A program made the translations under genes and the position numbers. Positions 43,586-52,834 of a stretch of 64,000 nucleotides of DNA are shown in pieces; the stretch's first letter is position 1, and each line of letters starts with the position of its first letter. This DNA is from Dyadobacter sp. SG02. GTDB taxonomy: Bacteria > Bacteroidota > Bacteroidia > Cytophagales > Spirosomataceae. The stretch covers positions 1 through 64,000 of the forward strand of contig NZ_FNYL01000014.1 of the NCBI RefSeq assembly GCF_900109045.1, written 5' to 3'. The notes under the pieces were generated by a model. It made no database searches. It worked only from the letters and a program-made list of their open reading frames with translations, and was not told the origin of the DNA.

Positions 43586-43676
43586 AGAAATCAGGAGTTG
43601 GGTTGGTACAAAACGGTTACTTAACTCAAATCCTCGTAATAAGCTGATTTTGTGATGGAATTACCTGCAAAAAAAT

Positions 43677-43707
43677 AAAGATTCCCCCGAAGGCCGGGAG
43701 AATCTTT
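43677..43707 (-). terminator. Terminator of the second efflux operon
   Basis: AAAGATTCCCCCG and CGGGAGAATCTTT pair imperfectly (about 11 of 13) around AAGGC. On the minus strand a T-rich run follows, about 30 bp after the outer-membrane channel stop. Confidence 0.7.
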
Positions 43708-43736
43708 ACCAAAAAACCACATCCTAAGTTAATCTG

Positions 43737-45170
43737 TCAATTCCATCCGCCTCCGAGTGCCCGGTAGATATTTACCATGGCATTCATTTGCTTCATTTTG
43801 GTTTCGATCAGTTCGAATTTCGACTCCAACGCGTCGCGCTGGGTCAGCAATACTTCCATATAATCGGCGCGGGCCGAGGCAAACAACCGGTTGGAAATGG
43901 TGGTCGACTGGTTCAACGCGTCCACTTCCTTCGTTTTCAGGTCGTAGCTCTTTTCGAGGTTACTGATATTCGAAAGCTGGTTCACGACTTCGATGTACGC
44001 ATTCAAAACGGTACGCTGATAGTTGTAAATGGCCTGGACCTGACGCGCATTCGCGTTGGCATAACCCGCGCGGATCGCGTAACGATTGATCACCGGGCCG
44101 GCCAGGTCGCCAATGAGCGATCCCATGATCGACTCAGGCACGCGGGCGAGGTAAATCGGGCTGAATGCCTGGAAACCGAGGCTGGCCGACAATCCCAGTG
44201 AAGGGTAGAAGTTGGCCCTCGCCACAGTCACGTCGATCTTCGCCGCTTCCAGATCGAGCTCTGCTTGCTTGATATCCGGGCGGTTCGAAAGCAATTGCGA
44301 AGGTATACCGGCCTGTATCACGCTCGGAGCGAGGTTTTCGAAGCCTTGGCTGGTGCGCTGCACCGGCTGCGGGTAACGTCCGACGAGGAAGTTGATCCGG
44401 TTTTCGGTTTCGATGATCTGCTGCTGGATACCATATTGCAGGTTTTGTGTTTTCAACACCTGCGCTTCGAACCGGCGCACGGCCAGTTCGGTCACGCGGG
44501 TCGCCTCTTTCTCCATGCGCACGATCTTCAACGCATTGTTCTGGATGTCGATATTCTGGCGGATAATGGCCAGCTGCGTATCCAGCGCGAGCAGTTCGTA
44601 ATAGGAGTTCGCGATTTCGGCCGCGAGGTTGGTCATCATGAAGTTTTTGCCTTCGATGGACGACAGGTACCGCGTTGCAGCCGCCTTTTTCGCGTTCCGG
44701 AGCTTATGCCAGATATCGACTTCCCAACGGGCCACCGCGGCGATATTTACATCCGGTAGCGGATCGGGCGTTTCTTTGCCTGGCTTGATGTCGGTAGTAG
44801 CCTCGCTCGCACCGATGTTGGTGTAGCGCGCCGCTTTCTCCACGCCCGCACCGCCGCGCAGGCCTATGAATGGCAGGTATTCCCCTTTGCGGGCCTGGAT
44901 CTCGTTCTGCGAGATCGCGATTTCCTGCAAGGTAATGTTCAGTTCCTGGTTGTTTTTGAATGCGGTGTCGATCAGCGCATTCAGGTTAGGATCTGTGAAA
45001 AACGTTTTCCAGCTTACCTTACCGGTGTTGGTGGAATCCTGTGAGCCGTTGAAGCTCACAGGTACCGCCCGGTTTTCTGTTTTCTGGGGCAGCGTCGGGA
45101 TGTTACAGGCCTGGTAGGTCAGCCCGATGAACGCGATGCCGGCCCAGTTCAATATTCTCTTATTTCGCAT
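43737..45170 (-). CDS. RND efflux outer-membrane channel lipoprotein (second system)
   Basis: From ATG 45170 the product has 477 residues with a lipobox (RILNWAGIAFIGLTYQAC). The frame extends 42 bp upstream into the pump gene, but that start puts a hydrophilic stretch before the signal. Two OEP repeats and the motifs VARWEVDIWHKLRNAKKA, LLSNRPDIKQAELDLE and IYRALGGGWN mark an OprM/NodT channel. Last gene of a three-gene operon and a paralogue of the 8533-9939 product. Confidence 0.93.
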   Translation of the reverse strand: MRNKRILNWAGIAFIGLTYQACNIPTLPQKTENRAVPVSFNGSQDSTNTGKVSWKTFFTDPNLNALIDTAFKNNQELNITLQEIAISQNEIQARKGEYLPFIGLRGGAGVEKAARYTNIGASEATTDIKPGKETPDPLPDVNIAAVARWEVDIWHKLRNAKKAAATRYLSSIEGKNFMMTNLAAEIANSYYELLALDTQLAIIRQNIDIQNNALKIVRMEKEATRVTELAVRRFEAQVLKTQNLQYGIQQQIIETENRINFLVGRYPQPVQRTSQGFENLAPSVIQAGIPSQLLSNRPDIKQAELDLEAAKIDVTVARANFYPSLGLSASLGFQAFSPIYLARVPESIMGSLIGDLAGPVINRYAIRAGYANANARQVQAIYNYQRTVLNAYIEVVNQLSNISNLEKSYDLKTKEVDALNQSTTISNRLFASARADYMEVLLTQRDALESKFELIETKMKQMNAMVNIYRALGGGWN

Positions 45171-48100
45171 GTTCGTCTTTATCTTCTGAATGGGGGAAAG
45201 CATCAATGGCATGTACGAAACCTTCGGACAGCGAGCTGTCTTCTTCGTCGCGGATCAGTTTTCTGCCGTCTGCCAGTTTAGCGAATATGTAATACAAGCC
45301 CGGGATGATGATAACCCCGAAGATGGTACCGAACAACATACCACCCATTGCGGAGGAACCGATCGTACGGTTACCGATGGCACCGGCGCCGGTAGCCATG
45401 ATCAACGGGATCAGACCGGCCACGAATGCGAACGAGGTCATGAGGATCGGACGGAAACGTACTCTCGCCCCTTCGATCGCCGCCGACAGGATAGTGGCGC
45501 CTTCCGCGCGCTTCTGCACCGCGAATTCCACGATCAATACGGCGTTTTTACCTAACAGACCGACGAGCATGATCAAACCGATCTGTGCATAGATGTTGTT
45601 TTCGAGGCCCATCAGTTTCAGCATCAGGAACGATCCGAACACCCCGACAGGCAGCGATAGTACCACCGCGAGCGGAATGATGAAACTTTCATACTGTGCC
45701 GCGAGTACCAGGTACACGAATGCCAATACGATCATGAACACGACCACCGATTCGTTTCCGCGGATCGATTCGTCATAGGAAAGACCTTCGAATGCGATGT
45801 CGTAACCTTTGGGAAGCGTTTTGGCAGACACTTCACGGATCGCCGCGATGGCTTCCGCCGTGGTGTAGCCTTTCGCGGGAAGTCCCTGGATCGCCGCCGA
45901 GTTATAGAGGTTAAAACGCGTGATCTCGTTAGGTCCCTGTCCTTTTTTGAGTTTCATGAATGAAGAGTAAGGCACCATTTCGCCCGCCTCGTTTTTCACA
46001 AACAGTTTCAACAGGTCGGTCGGGAGTCGGCGGAACTGCGGATCGGATTGTACATATACTTTAAAGAACTGGTTGAACTTGATGAAACCCTGCTCGTAAG
46101 TACTACCGATCATGATGTTGAGGTTATCCATCGCTTTTCCGATCGAAACGCCCTTCTGCATCGCCAGTTTGTTGTCGATTTCCAGTTCGTACTGCGGATA
46201 GTTGGCCGCGAAGAAGGTAAACAAACCGGTGAGCTCTTTGCGTTTGCCCAGGTTTTCGAGGAATTCCTTGTTGATCTTGTCAAACTCCTGGTAATCGGTG
46301 TCCGTGTTTTTATCCAAAAGACGCATCGAGAAACCGCCGGAAGTACCGAAACCCGGGATCGCTGGTGGTTCGAAGAATTCGACCGTCGCACCGAGGCCTT
46401 TGGAAGCATGTTCCAGTTCTTCCATGATCTCCTTCACATTCTGGTCACGCTCGTGCCATGGTTTGAGGTTGATCAGACAGGTACCTGCATTGGAACCGCG
46501 TCCCTCCGTCATGATCTCGTAACCTGCGAGCGACGATACCGACTCGATACCTTTCACTTCCTCGCAAATCTTTTGCAGACGACGCGATACCTCGTTGGTT
46601 TTTTCCAAAGTTGATCCCGGAGGTGTCTGGATGATCGCGTAGATAGTACTCTGGTCTTCATTAGGGATAAAACCTGCCGGTACGATCGAGTTGGCATAAT
46701 AAATACCGAAACAGAACACACCCAGAACAATGAATGTCACCAGACGACGGGCCACGATCCGGTTCAGCAACGCAACATAGCGACCGGTGAGTTTTTCAAA
46801 ACCACGGTTGAATGCGTCGATCCCCTTGTCCATAATGGATTTCTTTCTCGCGTGGCCGTGGTGACCTTTCAAAAGCATCGCACACAATACGGGTGTGAGC
46901 GTTAATGCGATCAACGCCGAGATGACAATCGAGCTCGCCATGGTAATGGAGAACTGGCGGTAGAACGTACCCACCGGACCGGACATGAAGGAGATAGGTA
47001 CGAATACCGACACCATGACCGCTGTGATCGCGATGATCGCACCACTGATTTCGGCCAGTACCTTCTTCACCGCATTGTACGGCGATATGCCGGGTTCCTC
47101 CTCAAACTTGGCGTGGACCGCCTCCACCACCACAATCGCGTCATCGACCACAATACCGATGGCAAGTACCAACGCGAAGAGTGTGATCAGGTTAATGGAT
47201 AGCCCGAAGCCCTGTATGACAAAGAATGCCCCGACCAATGATACCGGAACCGCGAGGATCGGGATGAGGGTCGAACGCCAGTCGCCGAGAAAGAGGAACA
47301 CTACCAACGCCACGAGGATAAACGCATCGCGCAGGGTGTCGATTACCTGCTCGATAGACGCGTCGAGGAACTGGGAAACGTCATAGCTGATCTTGTAGTC
47401 GATACCGGGAGGGAACGACTCTTTCATCACGTCGAGTTTTTTCTTCACTTCCTCGATTACGTCGCTCGCGTTACTACCATAGTTCTGGCGCAAAACGATC
47501 GCAGCCGAGGGCTTACCGTCCAGGTTGGAGTAAATATCGAAGAACTCACTACCCAGCTCCACTTTCGCGATGTCTTTCAAATGGATGCTTTCACCTTCCT
47601 TGTTGGCGCGGATGATAATGTCTTCGTACTCCTTCGGTTCGCTGTACCGTCCTTTGTAAGTCAATACGTATTCGAGTGACTGCGCGGCGATACCGGAGCT
47701 TTGTCCGATACGGCCCGGGCGACCGATGATACTTTGTTCGGCCAGCGACTTCATTACTTCTTCTACCGAAATGCTGTACGCACGCATACGGTCGGGATTG
47801 AGCCATACGCGCATCGCGTAACGGCGGCTACCGAGGATCTGCGCCCGCGCTACCCCTTTGGTCCGCTGGATTTCAGGGATCATTTTAACGGTAGCGTAGT
47901 TGAAGAGGAATTTCTCGTCAATGGTTTTGGATTTCGAGTACAGGTTGACGTACATCAACATACTCGGCTGGATGGGCGTGATAATTACCCCCTCGCGCTG
48001 AACGAGTTCAGGGAGAAGCGGCATTACCTGGTCAACCCTCGTTTTTACCCTGATAACGGCGTCGTTCGGGTCGGTACCGGGCTCGAAGATAATCCTCAGC

Positions 48101-48366
48101 GTCGCTTCACCTGCACTGGTGGCGTCGGTAGCGATGTAGCGCATGTCCTGAACACCGTTAATGGCCTGTTCCAGCGTGATAAGCGTGGATTTTACCAATA
48201 CGTCGGCACTTGAACCGGGGTAGGCGATGAAAATGTTAACAGTGGTAGGAGCAATGTCCGGGAACTGCGAAATAGGCAGTTTTTTGATAGCCAGTACACC
48301 TATAAAGACTATCATGACCGATATCACAATCGCGAATACAGGTCGTCGTATGAATTGATTAAACAT
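45160..48366 (-). CDS. RND multidrug efflux pump, inner-membrane subunit (second system)
   Basis: The 1068-residue AcrB-type pump begins MFNQFIRRPVFAIVISVMIV and carries the proton-relay aspartates in GIVVDDAIVVVEAVHAKFEE. Both porter domains and twelve predicted helices are present. The C-terminal tail is acidic and polar (DEEDSSLSEG, PHSEDKDEHAK). It overlaps the channel gene by 11 bp and lies 21 bp after the adaptor. It differs substantially from the first pump, so separate substrate ranges are likely. Confidence 0.95.
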   Translation of the reverse strand: MFNQFIRRPVFAIVISVMIVFIGVLAIKKLPISQFPDIAPTTVNIFIAYPGSSADVLVKSTLITLEQAINGVQDMRYIATDATSAGEATLRIIFEPGTDPNDAVIRVKTRVDQVMPLLPELVQREGVIITPIQPSMLMYVNLYSKSKTIDEKFLFNYATVKMIPEIQRTKGVARAQILGSRRYAMRVWLNPDRMRAYSISVEEVMKSLAEQSIIGRPGRIGQSSGIAAQSLEYVLTYKGRYSEPKEYEDIIIRANKEGESIHLKDIAKVELGSEFFDIYSNLDGKPSAAIVLRQNYGSNASDVIEEVKKKLDVMKESFPPGIDYKISYDVSQFLDASIEQVIDTLRDAFILVALVVFLFLGDWRSTLIPILAVPVSLVGAFFVIQGFGLSINLITLFALVLAIGIVVDDAIVVVEAVHAKFEEEPGISPYNAVKKVLAEISGAIIAITAVMVSVFVPISFMSGPVGTFYRQFSITMASSIVISALIALTLTPVLCAMLLKGHHGHARKKSIMDKGIDAFNRGFEKLTGRYVALLNRIVARRLVTFIVLGVFCFGIYYANSIVPAGFIPNEDQSTIYAIIQTPPGSTLEKTNEVSRRLQKICEEVKGIESVSSLAGYEIMTEGRGSNAGTCLINLKPWHERDQNVKEIMEELEHASKGLGATVEFFEPPAIPGFGTSGGFSMRLLDKNTDTDYQEFDKINKEFLENLGKRKELTGLFTFFAANYPQYELEIDNKLAMQKGVSIGKAMDNLNIMIGSTYEQGFIKFNQFFKVYVQSDPQFRRLPTDLLKLFVKNEAGEMVPYSSFMKLKKGQGPNEITRFNLYNSAAIQGLPAKGYTTAEAIAAIREVSAKTLPKGYDIAFEGLSYDESIRGNESVVVFMIVLAFVYLVLAAQYESFIIPLAVVLSLPVGVFGSFLMLKLMGLENNIYAQIGLIMLVGLLGKNAVLIVEFAVQKRAEGATILSAAIEGARVRFRPILMTSFAFVAGLIPLIMATGAGAIGNRTIGSSAMGGMLFGTIFGVIIIPGLYYIFAKLADGRKLIRDEEDSSLSEGFVHAIDAFPHSEDKDEHAK

Positions 48367-48387
48367 ATCTTTTGCTCTCGGACCCGA

Positions 48388-49473
48388 TTATTCCGCGTAC
48401 AGGCTTAGGTGAGAAATGACCGAATCCGGCTTCTGGAATTTGTAGCTGATCTTCTCGTTTTCGTGTACCTGACGCAAACCTTCGAGCAGGATCTTGTCGT
48501 CTTTCTGAAGACCTTTCGAGATCGCGAAAATGTGCGGTAGCTCGGCAGCGATCGTGATCTCGCGCGACTGTACTTTTCCATCCTTGTCGATCACATAGCA
48601 GTATTTCTTTTCCAGAACCTCGAACGTGGCTTTCTGCGGGATCAGCAATGTGCTTTTCAATGGCACGCTGATTTGTACATTACCCGTTTCGCCGTGGCGA
48701 AGGAGCCCTTTGGGGTTCGGGAATGTGGCCCTGAACGCGATGTTACCTGTTTCGTTATTGAAATCGGCCTCGATGGTTTTCACCGCTCCGGTGTGATCGA
48801 AGATTTTCTCGTTGGCCATTTTGAGTTTTACTTTAAGGAGGTTGCCGCCGTCTTCACCGGATTTGTAATCCAGGTATTCGGCTTCCGGCACATTGAAGTA
48901 AACCCACATTTCGCTGTTATCGGAAAGGGTAGTAAGCAGGTCGCCCTCGTCCACCAGACTTCCCAGCCGCACCTGGAAATGGTCCATAATCCCGTTGAAC
49001 GGCGCGCGGATCTCGGTGAAGCCCAGGTGGGTAGCCGCGAGCCCCAGTTCTGCTTTGGCTTTGTCCAGTTTCGCTTTCGCCAGTGCGAGCTCGTTTTTGG
49101 AAACCACATTGCTGTCGGCCAGCGCCTTGGTGTTTTTGTATTCGATTTCAGCGAAGTTAGCCTCGGCCTGCGCTTTTTGTTGCTCGGCCTGGTACACCAG
49201 CGGCATGATCTGGAACATCAGCTGGCCTTTTTTCACCATCTGACCTTCGTCCACATATATTTTTTGCAAATAACCTCTTTCCAATGCACGCAGCTCGATA
49301 TGGCTGATCGCCCGGATCTGGCTCACGTATTCTTTGATGATCGTGGTGTCTTTCTGTAAGGGGCTTGTTACTAAATAGTTAACCTCTTGTTCTTTTTCTT
49401 CTTCGTGTTTGGATGTGCAGCCTGTCTGATACAACAATGCACCCAAGCTCACGAGCATGAGAATTCTTTTCAT
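48388..49473 (-). CDS. RND efflux periplasmic adaptor lipoprotein (second system)
   Basis: ATG 49473 gives 361 residues and an immediate lipoprotein signal (MKRILMLVSLGALLYQTGC, Cys19). Longer in-frame starts exist up to 49716 but add 81 residues with no signal. Lipoyl halves (ALERGYLQKIYVDEGQMVKK and ATHLGFTEIRAPFNGIMD) flank an Ala/Lys/Glu-rich hairpin; the beta-barrel and membrane-proximal domains follow. First gene of this tripartite efflux operon. Confidence 0.93.
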   Translation of the reverse strand: MKRILMLVSLGALLYQTGCTSKHEEEKEQEVNYLVTSPLQKDTTIIKEYVSQIRAISHIELRALERGYLQKIYVDEGQMVKKGQLMFQIMPLVYQAEQQKAQAEANFAEIEYKNTKALADSNVVSKNELALAKAKLDKAKAELGLAATHLGFTEIRAPFNGIMDHFQVRLGSLVDEGDLLTTLSDNSEMWVYFNVPEAEYLDYKSGEDGGNLLKVKLKMANEKIFDHTGAVKTIEADFNNETGNIAFRATFPNPKGLLRHGETGNVQISVPLKSTLLIPQKATFEVLEKKYCYVIDKDGKVQSREITIAAELPHIFAISKGLQKDDKILLEGLRQVHENEKISYKFQKPDSVISHLSLYAE

Positions 49474-49625
49474 GATGTTTTTTGGAGTTAGCAAATGGAA
49501 TTTTTGATAGTTTCTGTTCGTATGGGTGTGCCAGTCGGCACGTAACGGGCAGCCGTGAGCTACCGGGGATTGGCGCCACGACGACCGGATGAGCAGGCCG
49601 TAGAATTGACCTGCCGCTGAGCGGA

Positions 49626-50048
49626 TCAAATTCTGAGTACGCGGAGCCTCAGATATCGGTGGGAGGAATAAAACGTGCCGAAAGGGGGTAGCGGCCGGGT
49701 TTCGGCAATACGGCAAAAAGGAAAGGACTGACGTGCGGCAAATGCGGCTGCTAACAAACCGCCTGCACGCGGTGATTTTTTCAGCGAGTACGACTCGCTC
49801 GAATCTTCTTCTTTTTCTTCGGTAATCGCTTTGACGAACTCGGCGAACTTGCGCGCGGCGTCCGGCAGGCGGAAGGCCGGATCGTTGTCATCGAAGGTTT
49901 GTACAAAATTCGGATGCGCCGATTTCGCCAGGATCTGAATGGGAGAATTGCAGGGTTGACGTTCCTGAGCACCCGCATACATATTGCTGTATCCATCCAC
50001 CAGGAGAATGCACAGGGGCAGAAGATATTTCAGCAATTCTTTGATCAT
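49626..50048 (-). CDS. Small exported hypothetical protein upstream of the efflux operon
   Basis: The 140-residue product starts with a signal-like segment (MIKELLKYLLPLCILLVDGY). An acidic patch KAITEEKEEDSSESYSLKK and an aromatic/basic end follow. No family is recognised. It lies on the same strand 152 bp before the adaptor gene and behind the 11-bp repeat array at 50224-50262, so it may be co-regulated with the pump. Confidence 0.5.
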   Translation of the reverse strand: MIKELLKYLLPLCILLVDGYSNMYAGAQERQPCNSPIQILAKSAHPNFVQTFDDNDPAFRLPDAARKFAEFVKAITEEKEEDSSESYSLKKSPRAGGLLAAAFAARQSFPFCRIAETRPLPPFGTFYSSHRYLRLRVLRI

Positions 50049-50223
50049 CTTAACGGGTAGCTATTGAGTCTTTTGTATAATTTGGAGGTCTTAAATGGCG
50101 TCGTTATTTCAAGTCTTTGAGAATGAGCATGCGTTTAGGCGCTGTTTGTCGTGCGCGGGTTTTTGGATTTGTTCTTTTCGTAGGTGTGTGTCTCTTATAC
50201 GCATACAAAAACCGCACTTCATC

Positions 50224-50262
50224 CTTAACTCTATGTTAAAAGGAGGTTAAAAAGGGATTAAA
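50224..50262 (-). promoter_or_regulatory. Four-unit 11-bp repeat array upstream of the second efflux locus
   Basis: TTAA starts at 50225, 50236, 50247 and 50258, exactly 11 bp apart (CTTAAC, GTTAAA, GTTAAA, ATTAAA). Direct repeats with one helical turn period are typical binding arrays of OmpR/PhoB-type regulators. The array lies about 176 bp upstream of the small exported protein and efflux genes. Confidence 0.5.
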
Positions 50263-50356
50263 ATCGTCGAATGGGCATTGCGGGTGATTCACCGGCGGGG
50301 CAGGAGGCGTGTTTTGGATAAGTAAATCTTTGTATTGTTATATTGAAGGGCGTGGT

Positions 50357-50477
50357 GCGAAGCTCTTGCTTGGGGCATAAACATTTGCAGGCCTCCGGGC
50401 GGTCGGTACTGCTGGTCGTTTTGCAGTCTTGACCGGCCGGAGGCCTGCGAATAGTAGACACGAAGCGAGAGCTTCGC
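50357..50477. repeat. Long nested imperfect inverted repeat
   Basis: GCGAAGCTCT (50357-50366) pairs with AGAGCTTCGC (50468-50477). Inside it GCAGGCCTCCGGGCGGTC (50387-50404) pairs with GACCGGCCGGAGGCCTGC (50431-50448) with one mismatch. A separate 6-bp palindrome CGAAGC/GCTTCG sits at 50461-50476. Confidence 0.8.
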
Positions 50478-50499
50478 GCCAGCGCGCCACAGCGCGCTT

Positions 50500-51282
50500 T
50501 TAGCGTGCTTCTTCCAGAAAGTGCCGTCCGCGGTTGCGGTAGGCGTGGATGCTGGTGCTGATCAGAATAACCGTCGAAACGATGAGCGCGGCATTTACGA
50601 CCGTAGGCGCTGTGCCCCAGTTCGCCGCCGCAACGGCCACCAATGCCCACACGCCCACCATGGAGGATTCCCGAAGGTTACGTTGCCAGGTGAGGGCAAT
50701 ATAAACGGCACCTGCGACGCAGATCATGATCACCGTCCAGGCTACCGGCGAGAGACCGAAACCGTTCCAGCCGATTTTTGTGAAATATGCCGCTACGTTA
50801 GCGATGAGCGCGACGGAAATCCAGCCCAGGTAGATAGCGAACGGCCACCAGGTGAGGGCGATTTTTTTAAAGGGTATCAAATCCATTTCCATGCGGGTGC
50901 GCACGATGATCAGCCACAGCGAAGCTAGCAGCGTGATCATAATCAGGACGGAAAGGCCGGTGAAATCATAGAGCCAGGCCAGTACCCAGGCCGAGTTGGC
51001 AATGCAGGAGACCACGAACAACCAGCCGATCTTCTCCACGACGGCCGGCACCTCGCGCTTGCCCGAAATGCCGCGTGCCTGGTAAATCACAAACGCGGCG
51101 AGCATCAGGTAAATCAGGCCCCAGATGGAGAATGCGTAACCCGACGGCGTGAAGTAGTTCTGATACCGCGCCGAAACGCTGGCCATGGTGTTGTTGTTGA
51201 AAATGCCGGTATTGGAGAGGTAGTTGACGATCACGGTGACGATCAACGCGATGATGTTGGCTATTTGTAAGGTCCTTTTCAT
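50500..51282 (-). CDS. TspO/MBR-related tryptophan-rich membrane protein
   Basis: The 260-residue protein has about seven membrane helices and Trp-rich patterns reminiscent of TspO: YAFSIWGLIYLMLAAF near residue 50, SAWVLAWLYDFTGL and TWWPFAIYLGWISVALIAN. It is longer than classical TspO (about 160), as usual for the tryptophan-rich sensory proteins of Bacteroidota. Possible roles are tetrapyrrole or stress signalling; ligand unknown. Downstream of its stop is the nested palindrome. Confidence 0.75.
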   Translation of the reverse strand: MKRTLQIANIIALIVTVIVNYLSNTGIFNNNTMASVSARYQNYFTPSGYAFSIWGLIYLMLAAFVIYQARGISGKREVPAVVEKIGWLFVVSCIANSAWVLAWLYDFTGLSVLIMITLLASLWLIIVRTRMEMDLIPFKKIALTWWPFAIYLGWISVALIANVAAYFTKIGWNGFGLSPVAWTVIMICVAGAVYIALTWQRNLRESSMVGVWALVAVAAANWGTAPTVVNAALIVSTVILISTSIHAYRNRGRHFLEEAR

Positions 51283-51399
51283 AAATGTTTCTTTTTGGCG
51301 TCACCTCAAAAAACCATGCCTCCAACAAACAAAAAAGGACGCCGCAATTTCAGCGACGCCCTTTCCGATGGATTCTTATCTATCTTACAAACCTAAATG

Positions 51400-52749
51400 C
51401 TATTCTTTGGCGAGCAATCCGGGGTAGAGGGTGCCGTCGGCCGATGGGAAGTCGATATGGAGCAACTTCGCGATCAGGGGCGCGATGTCCTGCAAGCCCA
51501 TTTCGGGTATGACCGCACCTTTTTTGATCCCACGGCCGAATGCGACGAAGCCGGTCTGGATCTCCTTGAAATCGGGGAAGAAGCCGTGTGTACCGCCGCT
51601 GGCCGCGCGCACGAAATCGCCGGTGGCCGCATTGCCGATCGTAAATCCTTGTCTGGGCGCCAGGGCCAGGGCTGCATTTGGGTCGGAGCCGACGGCGTCC
51701 AGCGCGGCACGGTCTTTCACCTCGAACATCGCTTTTTGGGCAAGAGGCAATTTTGCCAGCGCCGCTTTTACTTTTTCGAGCGTTTGCGTATCGTTTTTAT
51801 CTTTCAAATGCAGGAACGACGAGCCGCCCGACGCATGGAAGTAGGCTTTCCATGCCGCAGGGTTTTTAGGGTCGTACAGGCCCGCCTGCGCGAGGAGCAC
51901 ATTAGGCGATAGCGACGAATGGATATCCACAAAACCATGGTCGCCGGTGACGATCACCGTGGTTTTTTCTTTGATACCGGCCTTGTCGATAGCTTCCAGA
52001 ATGGCTTTGATGCCCCGGTCTACGCTCGTCAGCGAGGCGCGTACCTTGTCGCCGTCGCGGCCTTGCTCGTGCTCGAAATGATCGACAGCCACTAGGTGAA
52101 CGGCCAGGAACGACGGCTTGTATTTCCGGATAATGTAGGCACTCGTGCGGGAGAGGTTGTCGTCGATGCTCAGGTATTCGCCGTCGAAATCGATCTCTTC
52201 GAGTTTGCCGGTCGCATTCTGCTGAATTTCCTCGTAAAAACCTTTCGGATTGGCATTTTCGCTCAGCGCCCTGGTCATATTGCGCTTGCCGCCCTTGGTT
52301 TCGGGCAAATACCAGTATTCCGGAATGTTATAGTCGGCAGGCCCGCCGAGTGAAACCGGCCAGAATACCGATGCCGTAGTAAGCCCTTTTTCCTTTGCCG
52401 CGCTGAAAATCGTCGGCACTTTAATGGTCTTGTAATCCCAGATCCATTTGCCGGTCACTTCGAGGGGTTCCGGCGGGGTATTGTAGTAAACACCGTGCTT
52501 GATCGGCTTAACGCCCGTGATCATGGTCGTGTGGGAGGGGTAGGTAACGGTCGGGAAAACGCCGGTCACGCCGTCGGCATAGGCGCCGGTTTCCATTCCC
52601 TGGCGGAGGTTCACCATCGACCAGCTCGGGTCTTTGTAAAATTCGGGTCTCAAGCCGTCGACGCTGATCAGGATCACGTGCGAATCCTGTGCGCGGAGGC
52701 TTTTGAGCGTAAATGTGGAAAGGGTTAAGAGCAGGATTAGTTTTTTCAT
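51400..52749 (-). CDS. Secreted ENPP-type phosphodiesterase / alkaline phosphatase family protein
   Basis: From ATG 52749 the product has 449 residues with a signal peptide (MKKLILLLTLSTFTLKSLRA). Metal and nucleophile motifs of nucleotide pyrophosphatase/phosphodiesterases are present: ISVDGLRPEFY (Asp), FPTVTYPSHTTM (nucleophilic Thr), AVDHFEHEQG, VTGDHGF and GGTHGFFP. It should release phosphate-containing groups from external phosphodiesters. It lies 85 bp behind a TonB receptor gene on the same strand; the pair suggests uptake linked to phosphate scavenging. Confidence 0.88.
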   Translation of the reverse strand: MKKLILLLTLSTFTLKSLRAQDSHVILISVDGLRPEFYKDPSWSMVNLRQGMETGAYADGVTGVFPTVTYPSHTTMITGVKPIKHGVYYNTPPEPLEVTGKWIWDYKTIKVPTIFSAAKEKGLTTASVFWPVSLGGPADYNIPEYWYLPETKGGKRNMTRALSENANPKGFYEEIQQNATGKLEEIDFDGEYLSIDDNLSRTSAYIIRKYKPSFLAVHLVAVDHFEHEQGRDGDKVRASLTSVDRGIKAILEAIDKAGIKEKTTVIVTGDHGFVDIHSSLSPNVLLAQAGLYDPKNPAAWKAYFHASGGSSFLHLKDKNDTQTLEKVKAALAKLPLAQKAMFEVKDRAALDAVGSDPNAALALAPRQGFTIGNAATGDFVRAASGGTHGFFPDFKEIQTGFVAFGRGIKKGAVIPEMGLQDIAPLIAKLLHIDFPSADGTLYPGLLAKE

Positions 52750-52775
52750 AGAGAATGCGCTCGTTAGTTCATTTC

Positions 52776-52817
52776 CCGGCTCCCTGTGCACTCGCATGCA
52801 CGGGGAGCCGGTTTTTT
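52776..52817 (+). terminator. Stable hairpin with plus-strand T-run between receptor and phosphodiesterase genes
   Basis: CCGGCTCCCTGTGCA and TGCACGGGGAGCCGG pair over 15 positions with one wobble, followed by TTTTTT on the plus strand. Both flanking genes read on the minus strand, where no T-run follows, so it may stabilise or partly attenuate their transcript instead. Confidence 0.6.
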
Positions 52818-52834
52818 GTATTAATTCGAAATCA

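Larger units (their letters stand above)
50049..50499. other. Intergenic region with a repeat array and nested palindrome
   Basis: The 451-bp stretch has no gene I trust. It contains four TTAA motifs at 11-bp spacing (50224-50262) and a long imperfect nested inverted repeat (50357-50477). Both are annotated separately. Confidence 0.6.

Noticed and set aside
50258..50650. Minus-strand frame of 130 codons across the nested palindrome
   Set aside because: It overlaps the TspO-like gene and the palindrome and has no domain or good start.
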